From contig NZ_CP009755.1 of assembly GCF_000772085.1 (NCBI RefSeq), positions 558,001-622,000 on the forward strand: DNA of 64,000 nt, written 5' to 3'. The stretch comes from Curtobacterium sp. MR_MD2014. Lineage in GTDB: Bacteria > Actinomycetota > Actinomycetes > Actinomycetales > Microbacteriaceae. The number at the start of each line of letters is the position of its first letter. Within the stretch, counting starts at the first letter, position 1. This document shows positions 34,941 through 42,947 of the stretch, piece after piece. The position numbers and the translations under genes were made by a program. Below the pieces are notes generated by a model that ran no database searches, was not told where the DNA came from, and was given only the letters and a program-made list of their open reading frames with translations.

Positions 34941-34984
34941 ACTCGCGATGTATCGCGTGTGTGGAGTCACGGTACATCGCGAGT
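34941..34984. promoter_or_regulatory. Inverted repeat operator for the DUF4097-PadR operon
   Basis: Twelve-base arms ACTCGCGATGTA (34941-34952) and TACATCGCGAGT (34973-34984) are perfect reverse complements 20 bp apart. The left arm itself contains GCGAT-GT-ATCGC. It is 14 bp upstream of the DUF4097 start. The ATGTA/TACAT core fits PadR half-sites, so this is the likely binding site of the co-transcribed repressor. Confidence 0.75.
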
Positions 34985-35008
34985 GACCCGTTGTCACCAG
35001 GCCAGGAT

Positions 35009-35050
35009 GCAGGACGGCCCCGCTCCCGGTGGGGAGCGGGGCCGTCCTGC
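35009..35050. terminator. Terminator of the sugar ABC operon
   Basis: A 19-bp perfect stem, GCAGGACGGCCCCGCTCCC paired with GGGAGCGGGGCCGTCCTGC, and a 4-base loop (GGTG). It begins ten bases after the binding-protein stop (35060) on the minus strand and should close the transporter operon. Confidence 0.85.
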
Positions 35051-35059
35051 GGAGCGGGC

Positions 35060-36367
35060 CTACTTCGCGGCGTCGTCCAGCGCCGCCTGTGCCTTCTCCG
35101 CCGCCGCGTCGAGGGCCTCCTTCGGGCTGGTCTTCAGCAGCATCGCGGACTGCAGCTGCGTCGACAGCGCCGCGCTCACCTCGCCGTACGCGGTGATCGA
35201 CGGACGGGCCTTGGCGTACTCGAGCTCGTCGGCGAAGGCCTTGAGGCGCGGGTTCTCGTCCAGGTACTGCTTCCACGTCGCGTTGTCCGCCGTGGCCTGG
35301 TTCGCGGGGAGCAGGCCGGTCGCGATGTCCCACTTCGCCTGGGTGTCCGGGCTGAGCCACCACTGCAGGAACTTCCACGAGGCGTCCTGCTTCGCGGTCG
35401 TCGTCTCGATGATGTACGAGTTGTTCGTGCCGAGGTTCATCGCCGGCTCCTCGATGCCCGGGAGCGGGAAGACACCGACGTTCTCCTTGCCGAGCGTGCT
35501 GTCGATGGTCGACAGGTCGTACGCGCCGGTGATCGCCATCGCGGCCTTCTTCGACGTGAGCGCGGGGACGGCGCCGTTCGTCGAGGTGGTCAGGAGCGAC
35601 TGCGGGTAGGCCGAGCCGTCCTGCAGCATGTCCGTCCACGCGGTGAGGGCCTTCACGCCCGCGTCGCTGTTGAACTCGACCTTGGTGTTGTCCTCGTTGA
35701 GGAAGTCGCCGCCGGCACCCCAGAGCATCGACTGCCACGTGAAGACCGGCCACTCACCGGTACCGATCGGCAGGTAGGCGCCGTACTGGGTCGTGCCCTT
35801 GGTGAGCTTCTTCGCGTCGTCCTGGAACTCCGCCCACGTCGTCGGGGTGTCGGTGATGCCCGCGGCCTTGAACATCTCCTTGTTGTAGACGACGGCGTAG
35901 TCGCCGATGTCGGTCGGCAGCGTGTACTGCTTACCGTCGAACTCGCCGGTCGAGAGCATGCCCTCGGTGAAGCTGTCCTTCGTGACGTCTCCGCTCGACA
36001 GGTGGTCCTCGAGCGGCAGGACCTTGCCGGTCTGGATCACCTCGCCGGTCTGCTGCGGGGTGCTGTCACCGAGCACCATGTCGGGACCGGTGTCGTTCTT
36101 CAGCGCGTTGATGAGCTTCGCGTCGAACTGGTCGGACGAGGCCGCGTACTGGGGCTGGACGTCGATCTCGTCCTGCGAGGAGTTGTACTCGTCGATGAGC
36201 TTCTTCACCTCGGTGGCCTGCGGCCCCGTGTAGTTGTGCCAGACCGTGATCGTGGTCTTGCCGCCGCTGCCGCCGGAGTTGCCGGTGACGGAGCCGCCGG
36301 AACACCCGGACAGGGCCAGTGCGGCACCCACGGCGAGGGCCGTGGCGCCGAGCAGTCGCTTGCGCAT
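35060..36367 (-). CDS. Sugar ABC transporter substrate-binding lipoprotein
   Basis: A 435-residue extracytoplasmic sugar receptor. The N-terminus is a lipoprotein signal (MRKRLLGATALAVGAALAL then LSGC). The mature part follows the family 1 solute-binding fold: ITVWHNYTGPQATEVKKLID, then a hinge and PLPGIEEPAMNLGTNNSYII. It should deliver an oligosaccharide or glycoside to the permeases encoded just upstream. No ATPase is encoded here, so a shared MsmK-type ATPase elsewhere is expected. Confidence 0.93.
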   Translation of the reverse strand: MRKRLLGATALAVGAALALSGCSGGSVTGNSGGSGGKTTITVWHNYTGPQATEVKKLIDEYNSSQDEIDVQPQYAASSDQFDAKLINALKNDTGPDMVLGDSTPQQTGEVIQTGKVLPLEDHLSSGDVTKDSFTEGMLSTGEFDGKQYTLPTDIGDYAVVYNKEMFKAAGITDTPTTWAEFQDDAKKLTKGTTQYGAYLPIGTGEWPVFTWQSMLWGAGGDFLNEDNTKVEFNSDAGVKALTAWTDMLQDGSAYPQSLLTTSTNGAVPALTSKKAAMAITGAYDLSTIDSTLGKENVGVFPLPGIEEPAMNLGTNNSYIIETTTAKQDASWKFLQWWLSPDTQAKWDIATGLLPANQATADNATWKQYLDENPRLKAFADELEYAKARPSITAYGEVSAALSTQLQSAMLLKTSPKEALDAAAEKAQAALDDAAK

Positions 36368-36461
36368 GAGTCGTCCTTTCTCGGACTTCGGGTGGAGCGA
36401 AGGGTGCCTCCGCGTGGAGCGGAGGGTGATGAGGAGGAGTGGAGCGAGGGGCGGTGCGGGA

Positions 36462-37364
36462 TCAGCGGAGTCCGCCGGCCATGGCCGACACGATCTGCTT
36501 CTGGAAGATGATGAAGACGATGAAGACCGGCAGGATCGCCAGCGTCGAGCCGGCCATCAGCAGGTTGAAGCTCTGGCTCGCGTTCGCGGACTGCAGCTGC
36601 GTGAGGCCGACGGAGACGGTGAAGAACTCCGTCCGCGACGCCACGAGGAACTGGAAGAAGAAGTTGTTCCAGTTGTAGACGAACGACAGGACCGCGAAGG
36701 ACCCGATCATCGGCGTCGCCATCGGCGTCACGACGGACCACATCCGCCGCCACACCCCGGCACCGTCCACCCGGCTGGCGTCCTCGATCTCGCTCGGGAA
36801 CGACGTGAAGAACTGCCGGAAGAGGAAGGTGCCGAGGATCGACGGGATGTTCGGGACGATGAGGCCCTGGTAGCTGTTCAGCCAGTGCAGCGAGGACAGC
36901 AGGGTGATGAGGGGCGTGAACACGACCTCGAACGGCACGAGGAGCGCGGCGAGCAGGACGACGAAGACGATGTTCTTGCCGGGGAACTTCAGGCGCGAGA
37001 ACGCGAAGCCCGCAGCCAGGCTCGTCACGATCTGCCCGAGGGTGGTCGCGATCGCCACGACCGTCGAGTTGAAGAAGTACAGCCCGAAGGGAGCGACGGT
37101 GAAGATGTCGGTGTAGTTCGACAGCTCCCACTGCCGCGGCAGGAAGGTCGGCGGGAAGGCGAGCGCCTCCTCCGAGGACTTGAAGCTCGTCAGCAGCATC
37201 CAGAGGAACGGGCCGAAGAACAGCACGACCGCGACGAGCAGGATGACGTGCCGCAGGACGGCGGGTGAGTGCTTGCGGAACAGCACGCCGAACGGGCGGC
37301 TGCGGTGCGGACGGGAGGCGCGGTGTGCGTCCGCCGGGAGGGTGCGGGAGGCGATCTGGGTCAC
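36462..37364 (-). CDS. Sugar ABC transporter permease (MalG type)
   Basis: A 300-residue inner-membrane permease with six helices. The C-terminal EAA loop reads SEIEDASRVDGAGVWRRMWS and the protein ends with the common MAGGLR. It pairs with the MalF-type permease immediately upstream (10-bp gap). Together with the binding protein it forms an importer of the CUT1 carbohydrate class. Confidence 0.95.
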   Translation of the reverse strand: MTQIASRTLPADAHRASRPHRSRPFGVLFRKHSPAVLRHVILLVAVVLFFGPFLWMLLTSFKSSEEALAFPPTFLPRQWELSNYTDIFTVAPFGLYFFNSTVVAIATTLGQIVTSLAAGFAFSRLKFPGKNIVFVVLLAALLVPFEVVFTPLITLLSSLHWLNSYQGLIVPNIPSILGTFLFRQFFTSFPSEIEDASRVDGAGVWRRMWSVVTPMATPMIGSFAVLSFVYNWNNFFFQFLVASRTEFFTVSVGLTQLQSANASQSFNLLMAGSTLAILPVFIVFIIFQKQIVSAMAGGLR

Positions 37365-37374
37365 GGTGGCGGTC

Positions 37375-38331
37375 CTAGTTCAGCTCGACGGGATCGCGGC
37401 GGTTGATGACCCGCAGCTGGACGACCGCGACGAGGATGCCGACGATGAGCAGGAGCACGGCGGCAGCGCTGGCCGAGCCACCGTGGAAGAACACGAAGCC
37501 CTGGTTGTAGATGTAGTAGAGGATCGTCTCGCTCGAGTTGATCGGGCCGCCCTGGGTCAGGACGTAGACCTGCGTGAAGACCTGCAGCGCGCCGATCACG
37601 CCGGTGATCGCGAGGAAGCCCGTGGTCGGGGCGACCAGGGGGAGCGAGATCCGGAAGAAGCGGCGGATCGGCCCGGCGCCGTCGAGCGTCGCGGCCTCCA
37701 TGTAGGACGCCGGGATGTTCGTGAGCGCGGCCGAGTAGATGATCATCGTGTAGCCGACGCCCTGCCAGATCGAGAACACGATCACCGAGACCAGGGCCCA
37801 CGGCTCGGACGTCAGGAAGCCGATCGGGGGAGCACCGAGCGCGGTGACCACGCCGTTCACCAGACCGCCGAGCGGCGACAGGATGAAGCTGAAGATCAGT
37901 GCGCTGCCGACGATCGGGGCGATGTACGGCACGAACAGCAGTGCCCGGTAGACGCCGCGACCGCGGAACGGCTGCGCCAGCAGTGCCGCGAAGAACAGCC
38001 CGAGGGCCATCGTGATCGGCACCACGACCACCACGTACAGCGCCGTGTTGCCGGCCGCCCGGACGAACTCGCCGTCCTGGAACAGCCCGGTGAAGTTCGA
38101 CAGGCCGACGAAGCCGTTCGTCTCGCCGGACGCGGGGTTCCAGTCGGTGAACGAGTAGAAGACGGTCTGCGCCAGTGGGTACAGGTAGAACAGCGCCAGC
38201 AGCACCGTCGTCGGGGCGATGAGCACGTAGCCCGCTCGGCCCTCGCGTCGTTCCATCCGGCTCGCGTCCGCAGTGGACGACCGTCGACCGGGGACACGCA
38301 CCCGGGCCGGGTTCTCAACCGCACTCGTCAT
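37375..38331 (-). CDS. Sugar ABC transporter permease (MalF type)
   Basis: A 318-residue permease with six helices; the EAA motif is NIPASYMEAATLDGAGPIRR. It is the first gene of the minus-strand importer operon and shares a 139-bp AT-rich promoter region with the ROK repressor. ATG at 38331 starts MTSAVENPARVRVPGRR. Confidence 0.95.
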   Translation of the reverse strand: MTSAVENPARVRVPGRRSSTADASRMERREGRAGYVLIAPTTVLLALFYLYPLAQTVFYSFTDWNPASGETNGFVGLSNFTGLFQDGEFVRAAGNTALYVVVVVPITMALGLFFAALLAQPFRGRGVYRALLFVPYIAPIVGSALIFSFILSPLGGLVNGVVTALGAPPIGFLTSEPWALVSVIVFSIWQGVGYTMIIYSAALTNIPASYMEAATLDGAGPIRRFFRISLPLVAPTTGFLAITGVIGALQVFTQVYVLTQGGPINSSETILYYIYNQGFVFFHGGSASAAAVLLLIVGILVAVVQLRVINRRDPVELN

Positions 38332-38368
38332 GCGGACCTCCTCTTGGCTCGTCGTTGAACGCTAGGAA

Positions 38369-38454
38369 TCGGCTGTTTCGAGCAGATTACCGTTCGATCA
38401 CCAAAAGTAAACAGTCGAATCTGCAACGACTTCGTTCGATAATCGACCGTTTCG
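38369..38454. promoter_or_regulatory. Divergent promoter with three TCGRCYGTTT operator-like motifs
   Basis: In this AT-rich island three copies of a shared motif appear: TCGGCTGTTTCG (38369-38380), TCGACTGTTTAC (minus strand, 38407-38418) and TCGACCGTTTCG (38443-38454). They lie exactly between the importer operon and the ROK regulator and would let the repressor control both. AGATTACCG and ATAATCG supply promoter-like sequence. Confidence 0.6.
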
Positions 38455-38470
38455 TCGCTACAGTGTCGGC

Positions 38471-39691
38471 ATGCACGAGCAGCACTTCCAGGACATGGAC
38501 CGGAACCCCGGGTCCGTCGGGGACGTCCTCCGACTGATCCGCGTCTCGGACACGACCTCGCGCTCGAGCATCGCCAGGAGCACCGGACTCGCACCGTCCA
38601 CGGCCTCGGCCCGGGTCGACGCACTGACCGCGCTCGGGCTCGTGCGCGAGAGCGGCGCCGAGGGGTCCCGCGGCGGCCGGCGTGCCCGGCGGCTCGAACT
38701 CGTGGCGGACGCCGGCTTCGTCGCCGCGGCCGACCTCGGCGCCCACCACGTGCGCATCGTGCTCACCGACCTGGCCGGCCGGATCGTCGCCGACACCGAC
38801 GCCCTCGAGCACGGCGCCGCGACGGTGCCCGTCGCCGCCGGACCGCGGGCGTCGGTCGCCGCGCTGTGGGACCGGTTCGTCGAGCTCGCCCGCGACGCCG
38901 GCCTCGACACGACCCGCTTCCGCGGCGCCGCGATCAGCGTCCCCGCGCCCGTGTCGTACCCGGGCGGCAGCATCGCGACCCCGTCGTTCGAGCCGTCGTG
39001 GCACGGTGCCGTGCTGCCCGAGCTCTTCGCCGAGCACACCGACGCCCCCGTCCTCGTCGAGAACGACGCGAACCTCATCGCCCTGGCCGAGCGTCCGGGC
39101 CCCGACCGCACGGGCACGCTCGTCGCGGTGAAGCTCGGCACCCGCATCGGCTCGGGGGTGCTGCTCGACGGGCGCCTGCACCGCGGGGTGAGCGGTGCCG
39201 CCGGCGAGATCAGCCACACCCCGGTCGACGGCCAGGCCGCGATCGGCTGCACCTGCGGCGTGCCGGACTGCCTCGAGTCGGTGGCGTCCGGGGGAGCGAT
39301 CGTGGCGCGGCTGCGCGCGGGCGGACGGCAGGTCGGCGGGACGAGCGACGTGCTCGCGCTCGCGGCGCAGGGCGACGCGGTCGTCCTCGACGAGCTCCGC
39401 CGGGCGGGGGAGCACATCGGCCGCGTGCTCTCCGGCATCGTGAACTTCTGCAACCCGAGCGAGGTCGTGCTGGCGGGGGCGATGTCGGCGTCGTCCGTCC
39501 TGGTCGCGACGATCCGCGGGGAGCTCTACCGGTCGTGCCTGCCGATGGTCGCGGACGCCCTCGACGTCCGGGCGAGCTCGTCCCCGCGCGACGCCGGCAT
39601 CCGCGGGGCGACGGTGCTCGCGATCGACGAGGTGCTCGCACCGGCACGCGTCGACGAACTCGCCCGCGCGGCGACGGAGCGGACGGCATGA
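38471..39691 (+). CDS. ROK family transcriptional repressor
   Basis: A 406-residue regulator: N-terminal helix-turn-helix (RSSIARSTGLAPSTASARVD, then ALTALGLV), then a ROK sugar-kinase-like domain. The zinc-binding signature is IGCTCGVPDCLESVAS. The catalytic aspartate region reads LVENDANLIAL, so sugar may still be bound. It resembles XylR/NagC-like repressors that release DNA when the inducing sugar binds. Divergent from the importer; its stop overlaps the next gene (ATGA). Confidence 0.92.
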   Translation: MHEQHFQDMDRNPGSVGDVLRLIRVSDTTSRSSIARSTGLAPSTASARVDALTALGLVRESGAEGSRGGRRARRLELVADAGFVAAADLGAHHVRIVLTDLAGRIVADTDALEHGAATVPVAAGPRASVAALWDRFVELARDAGLDTTRFRGAAISVPAPVSYPGGSIATPSFEPSWHGAVLPELFAEHTDAPVLVENDANLIALAERPGPDRTGTLVAVKLGTRIGSGVLLDGRLHRGVSGAAGEISHTPVDGQAAIGCTCGVPDCLESVASGGAIVARLRAGGRQVGGTSDVLALAAQGDAVVLDELRRAGEHIGRVLSGIVNFCNPSEVVLAGAMSASSVLVATIRGELYRSCLPMVADALDVRASSSPRDAGIRGATVLAIDEVLAPARVDELARAATERTA

Positions 39692-40815
39692 GCGCCGCGG
39701 GCACGGGCTCGCACGGCGGCCGGGAGTCATCGGGCGCGGTCGTCGCCGTCGACGTCGGCGGCACCACCGTCAAGGGGATGGTCCGGGTCGGTGACGTCGT
39801 CCTCGACCGCGCGGTCGTCCCCACCCTGGCGCCGGTCGCGGCGACCGACGCGCACGCGGCGGCCATGGACGCCGCCGTGGGCGGTCCGGCGCTCGCCGCC
39901 GTCACCGCCGTCGTCGACCGACTCGCCGCAGCCGCAGCCGCCGCCGGGCACCCGCTCGCCGCCATCGGTCTCTGCGCGCCCGGGGTCGTCGACGCCGAGA
40001 CCGGGACGGTGGTCGTCGCGGTCAACCTCGACTGGCACGACCTGCCCCTCGCCGGACTCCTGCGCGACCGGTACGGCGTCCCCGTCGCCGTCGCGCACGA
40101 CGCCCGCGCTGCCGCGACGGCTGAGATCGCAGCACGCACCGCGGCGGGCCGGGACGTCGCCGAGCTGGTCTTCATCCCGATCGGGACCGGCGTCTCCGCG
40201 AGCCTGGTCGTCGACGGGCGCCTGGTGGTCGGGGCAGCCGGAGGTGCCGGCGAGGTCGGACACGTGTGCGTCCGACCGGGCGGCGAGCCCTGCACGTGCG
40301 GGCAGCGCGGGTGCGTCGAGGTGTACGCCTCCGCACGGAACATCCGACGGCGCTACCGCGCGGCCGGCGGTACGATCGACGGCGCGACCGAGGAGATCGT
40401 CGCCGCCGTGGACACCGACCCCGTGGCCGCCGCGGTCTGGGCCGACGCGGTCGACGCGCTCGCCGCCGGGATCGCGATCCTGTCCGCCGTGCTCGACCCG
40501 GCGGTGGTCGTCGTCGGCGGCGGACTCGGCGGGTCCGGGGAACGCCTGCTCGCCCCGCTGCGCACCGCGGTGGACGCGCGGCTCGGCTGGCGTCCCGCGC
40601 CCCGCATCGAGCAGTCCCTCGCGGGCGCCGGTGCCGGCCTGGCGGGAGCAGCCCTGCTCGCCCGCACCGCTGCGCAGTCGACCGCAGCGCAGTCGACCGC
40701 AGCGCAGTCGACCGCAGCGCAGTCGGCCCCTGCGCCGCCTGCCGCCACCACCGCTGCCCACGGCGCCGAACCCACCACGGACACCGCACCACCACGAACC
40801 AGGAGGACCCCATGA
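39688..40815 (+). CDS. ROK family sugar kinase with C-terminal TAAQS repeat
   Basis: A 375-residue kinase. The ATP-binding loop is AVDVGGTTVKG, the catalytic region VAHDARAAATAEIA, and the zinc motif CTCGQRGCVEVYAS. It should phosphorylate a hexose or amino sugar with ATP. The last 60 residues are unusual: four copies of Thr-Ala-Ala-Gln-Ser from a 15-bp tandem repeat (40666-40725), then a Pro/Thr/Ala-rich tail. ATG at 39688 overlaps the repressor stop, and the gene is followed within one base pair of overlap-like spacing by the oxidoreductase. Confidence 0.9.
   Translation: MSAAGTGSHGGRESSGAVVAVDVGGTTVKGMVRVGDVVLDRAVVPTLAPVAATDAHAAAMDAAVGGPALAAVTAVVDRLAAAAAAAGHPLAAIGLCAPGVVDAETGTVVVAVNLDWHDLPLAGLLRDRYGVPVAVAHDARAAATAEIAARTAAGRDVAELVFIPIGTGVSASLVVDGRLVVGAAGGAGEVGHVCVRPGGEPCTCGQRGCVEVYASARNIRRRYRAAGGTIDGATEEIVAAVDTDPVAAAVWADAVDALAAGIAILSAVLDPAVVVVGGGLGGSGERLLAPLRTAVDARLGWRPAPRIEQSLAGAGAGLAGAALLARTAAQSTAAQSTAAQSTAAQSAPAPPAATTAAHGAEPTTDTAPPRTRRTP
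40666..40725 (+). repeat. 15-bp tandem repeat inside the ROK kinase gene
   Basis: The unit ACCGCAGCGCAGTCG occurs four times head to tail (first copy has T for A), keeping frame and coding TAAQS repeats. Being a multiple of three, changes in copy number would alter only tail length. Confidence 0.9.
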
Positions 40816-41828
40816 CCGCTCAGCGACTCCGGATCGGCCTCGTCGGCGCGGGGGTGATCGCCCACGCGCACCTGCCGAACCTGCTCCGGATCGGGGACGT
40901 CGTCGTCTTCTCCGAGGTCGGCGCCGAGGACCTCGTCGCAGCACACGGCGGCGAGGTGGTCGACTCGCTCGACGAACTCCTCGCCCGCGTCGACGTGGTG
41001 GACGTCGTCGTCCCCACGTACGCCCACGCCGAGGTCGTGCGCGCGGCGCTCGCCGCCGGCAAGGACGTCATCAGCGAGAAGCCGCTCGCCCGCACCGACG
41101 CGGACGCCGACGACCTGGTCCGGCTCGCGCACGAGGCCGGTCGCCAGCTCTACCCGGCACACGTGGTCCGCTACTTCCCCGAGTACGTCCGTCTCAAGGC
41201 CGCGGTCGAGGCCGGGCAGCTCGGCGAACTGGCCGTCCTGCGGTTCGTCCGCTCGGGTGCGTTCCCGACCCGCTCCGCCTGGTTCGCCGACCCCGAGCTC
41301 TCGGGCGGCATCATCATGGACCAGATGATCCACGACCTGGACATCGCACGGTGGATCGCCGGCGACGTCGTCCGGGTCAGCGCGGTGCACGTCCGCAAGG
41401 GCACCGTCGACCACCCGGTCGAGGCGGCGCACGTGCTGCTCACCCACGCGTCCGGGGCGATCAGCCACGTCGCGGGCATCTGGGGGCCGGCGCACCTGCC
41501 GTTCGTCACCGAGTTCTCCGCCACCGGCACCCTCGGGTCCCTGTCGCACGACTCCCGCGCCGAGCGGAACTACACGGCGGAGCTCCTCGACGAAGCCGGG
41601 GTCGGCGGCGACCTGCCCGAGCTCGACCCCGCCGAGGACCCGTACTTCCTCGAGATCCGCGAGTACCTCGGGGCCTTCCGTGGCGGCGTGGTGCCCCGCG
41701 TGTCCGCCGAGGACGGCGCCACCGCGGTCCGCATCGTCAACGCCGCGCTGCGGTCGGTCGCGACGGGGCAGCCCGTCGACCTCGAGCCCGCCCCGGCGGC
41801 CGGGACGCACGAGGGGGCGACGGCGTGA
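40812..41828 (+). CDS. Gfo/Idh/MocA family oxidoreductase 1
   Basis: A 338-residue NAD(P)-dependent sugar dehydrogenase. The Rossmann loop is IGLVGAGVIAHAHLP and the catalytic lysine lies in VISEKPLA. The second half holds the beta-sheet substrate domain (GIIMDQMIHDLDIARWI). AGGAGG precedes the ATG at 40812. It works next to a second member of the same family. Confidence 0.92.
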   Translation: MTAQRLRIGLVGAGVIAHAHLPNLLRIGDVVVFSEVGAEDLVAAHGGEVVDSLDELLARVDVVDVVVPTYAHAEVVRAALAAGKDVISEKPLARTDADADDLVRLAHEAGRQLYPAHVVRYFPEYVRLKAAVEAGQLGELAVLRFVRSGAFPTRSAWFADPELSGGIIMDQMIHDLDIARWIAGDVVRVSAVHVRKGTVDHPVEAAHVLLTHASGAISHVAGIWGPAHLPFVTEFSATGTLGSLSHDSRAERNYTAELLDEAGVGGDLPELDPAEDPYFLEIREYLGAFRGGVVPRVSAEDGATAVRIVNAALRSVATGQPVDLEPAPAAGTHEGATA

Positions 41829-42856
41829 CCGCCCTGCGCATCGGCGTGCTGTCCTTCGCGCACACGCACGCCCTGTCCTACCTGTCCGCGCTGCAGGCGA
41901 TGCCCGACGTCGAGGTCGTCGGCACCGACCCGGACGGCACCTCGACGGGCACCGACCTGGTCGACCTGCGCGGTCGTGCACTCGCGGATGCCCTCGGGGT
42001 CGCGTACGTCGACACCGTCGAGGAGCTGCTGGCGAGCGGGGTCGACGCCGTGGTGGTCACGAGCGAGAACGCCCGGCACCGTGCCCTGGTCGAACAGGCC
42101 GCCGCCGCCGGGGCCCACGTGCTGTGCGAGAAGCCGCTCGCCACGACCTGGGAGGACGGGCTCGCGATGCGCGCCGCCGCCGAGGCCGCCGGCGTGCTGC
42201 TCATGGTCGCCTTCCCGGTCCGCTTCGCGAGCACCTTCGCCCGGCTCGCCGCGACGAAGCGGTCCGGCCGCCTCGGCGAGGTGTTCTCGGTCCGCGGTGC
42301 CAACAACGGCATGCTGCCGCTGACCCGCTCGTGGTTCACGGAACCCGGACTGTCCGGCGGCGGCGCGATCGTCGACCACGTCGTGCACATCGCGGACCTG
42401 CTCGACGAGCTCCTGGACGGCACGCCGGCCGAGACCGTCACGGCGGTCACGAACCGGGTGCTGCACGCGTCGCGTGCGCAGGCCGAGACCGCCGGTCTGG
42501 TCACCATCACCTACGCCGACGGCACGATCGCGGCGATCGACTGCTCGTGGAGCCGTCCGGACACCTCGCCGACGTGGGGTGGGCTGGCCCTCACCGTCGT
42601 CGGGACCGAGGGATCGGTGGACGTCGACTTCTTCCGGCCCAGCGTCCGCGGGCTCGACGCCGCGAGCGGCCGGTCGGTCGTCCTGCCCTACGGGCCGGAC
42701 TTCGACGCCGCGATGCTCGACAGGTTCGTCGCCGCGGTGCGCTCCGGCGAGCAGCCCCAGCCCGACGCGGCCGTGGGACTGCGCACCCTGGCGATCGTGC
42801 TGGCAGCGCAGGAGTCGGCCGCGACCGGCGAGACGGTGCGGGTGCGGTCCGTCTGA
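41825..42856 (+). CDS. Gfo/Idh/MocA family oxidoreductase 2
   Basis: A 343-residue relative of the preceding enzyme, coupled to it by a GTGA overlap. The catalytic lysine is in VLCEKPLA, and the substrate-binding face shows GGGAIVDHVVHIADLLDEL. The N-terminal nucleotide loop is atypical: IGVLSFAHTHALSYLSAL replaces the usual GxGxxG, so cofactor binding may differ. The pair may carry out successive oxidation and reduction of the imported sugar. Confidence 0.9.
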   Translation: MTALRIGVLSFAHTHALSYLSALQAMPDVEVVGTDPDGTSTGTDLVDLRGRALADALGVAYVDTVEELLASGVDAVVVTSENARHRALVEQAAAAGAHVLCEKPLATTWEDGLAMRAAAEAAGVLLMVAFPVRFASTFARLAATKRSGRLGEVFSVRGANNGMLPLTRSWFTEPGLSGGGAIVDHVVHIADLLDELLDGTPAETVTAVTNRVLHASRAQAETAGLVTITYADGTIAAIDCSWSRPDTSPTWGGLALTVVGTEGSVDVDFFRPSVRGLDAASGRSVVLPYGPDFDAAMLDRFVAAVRSGEQPQPDAAVGLRTLAIVLAAQESAATGETVRVRSV

Positions 42857-42860
42857 CCCG

Positions 42861-42922
42861 ACCCGCTGACGGCCTGGAGGCGCGGTGCCGGCCGGTGCCG
42901 CGCCTCCAGGCCGTCAGCGGGT
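42861..42922. terminator. 25-bp-stem bidirectional terminator
   Basis: The arm starting ACCCGCTGACGGCCTGGAGG (42861-42885) pairs perfectly with 42898-42922 around a 12-base loop that is itself partly palindromic (GCCGGCCGG). It lies four bases after the oxidoreductase stop and before the convergent isomerase stop (42948). Confidence 0.9.
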
Positions 42923-42947
42923 GCGGCCCGACCGCCGGGCGGTCGCG

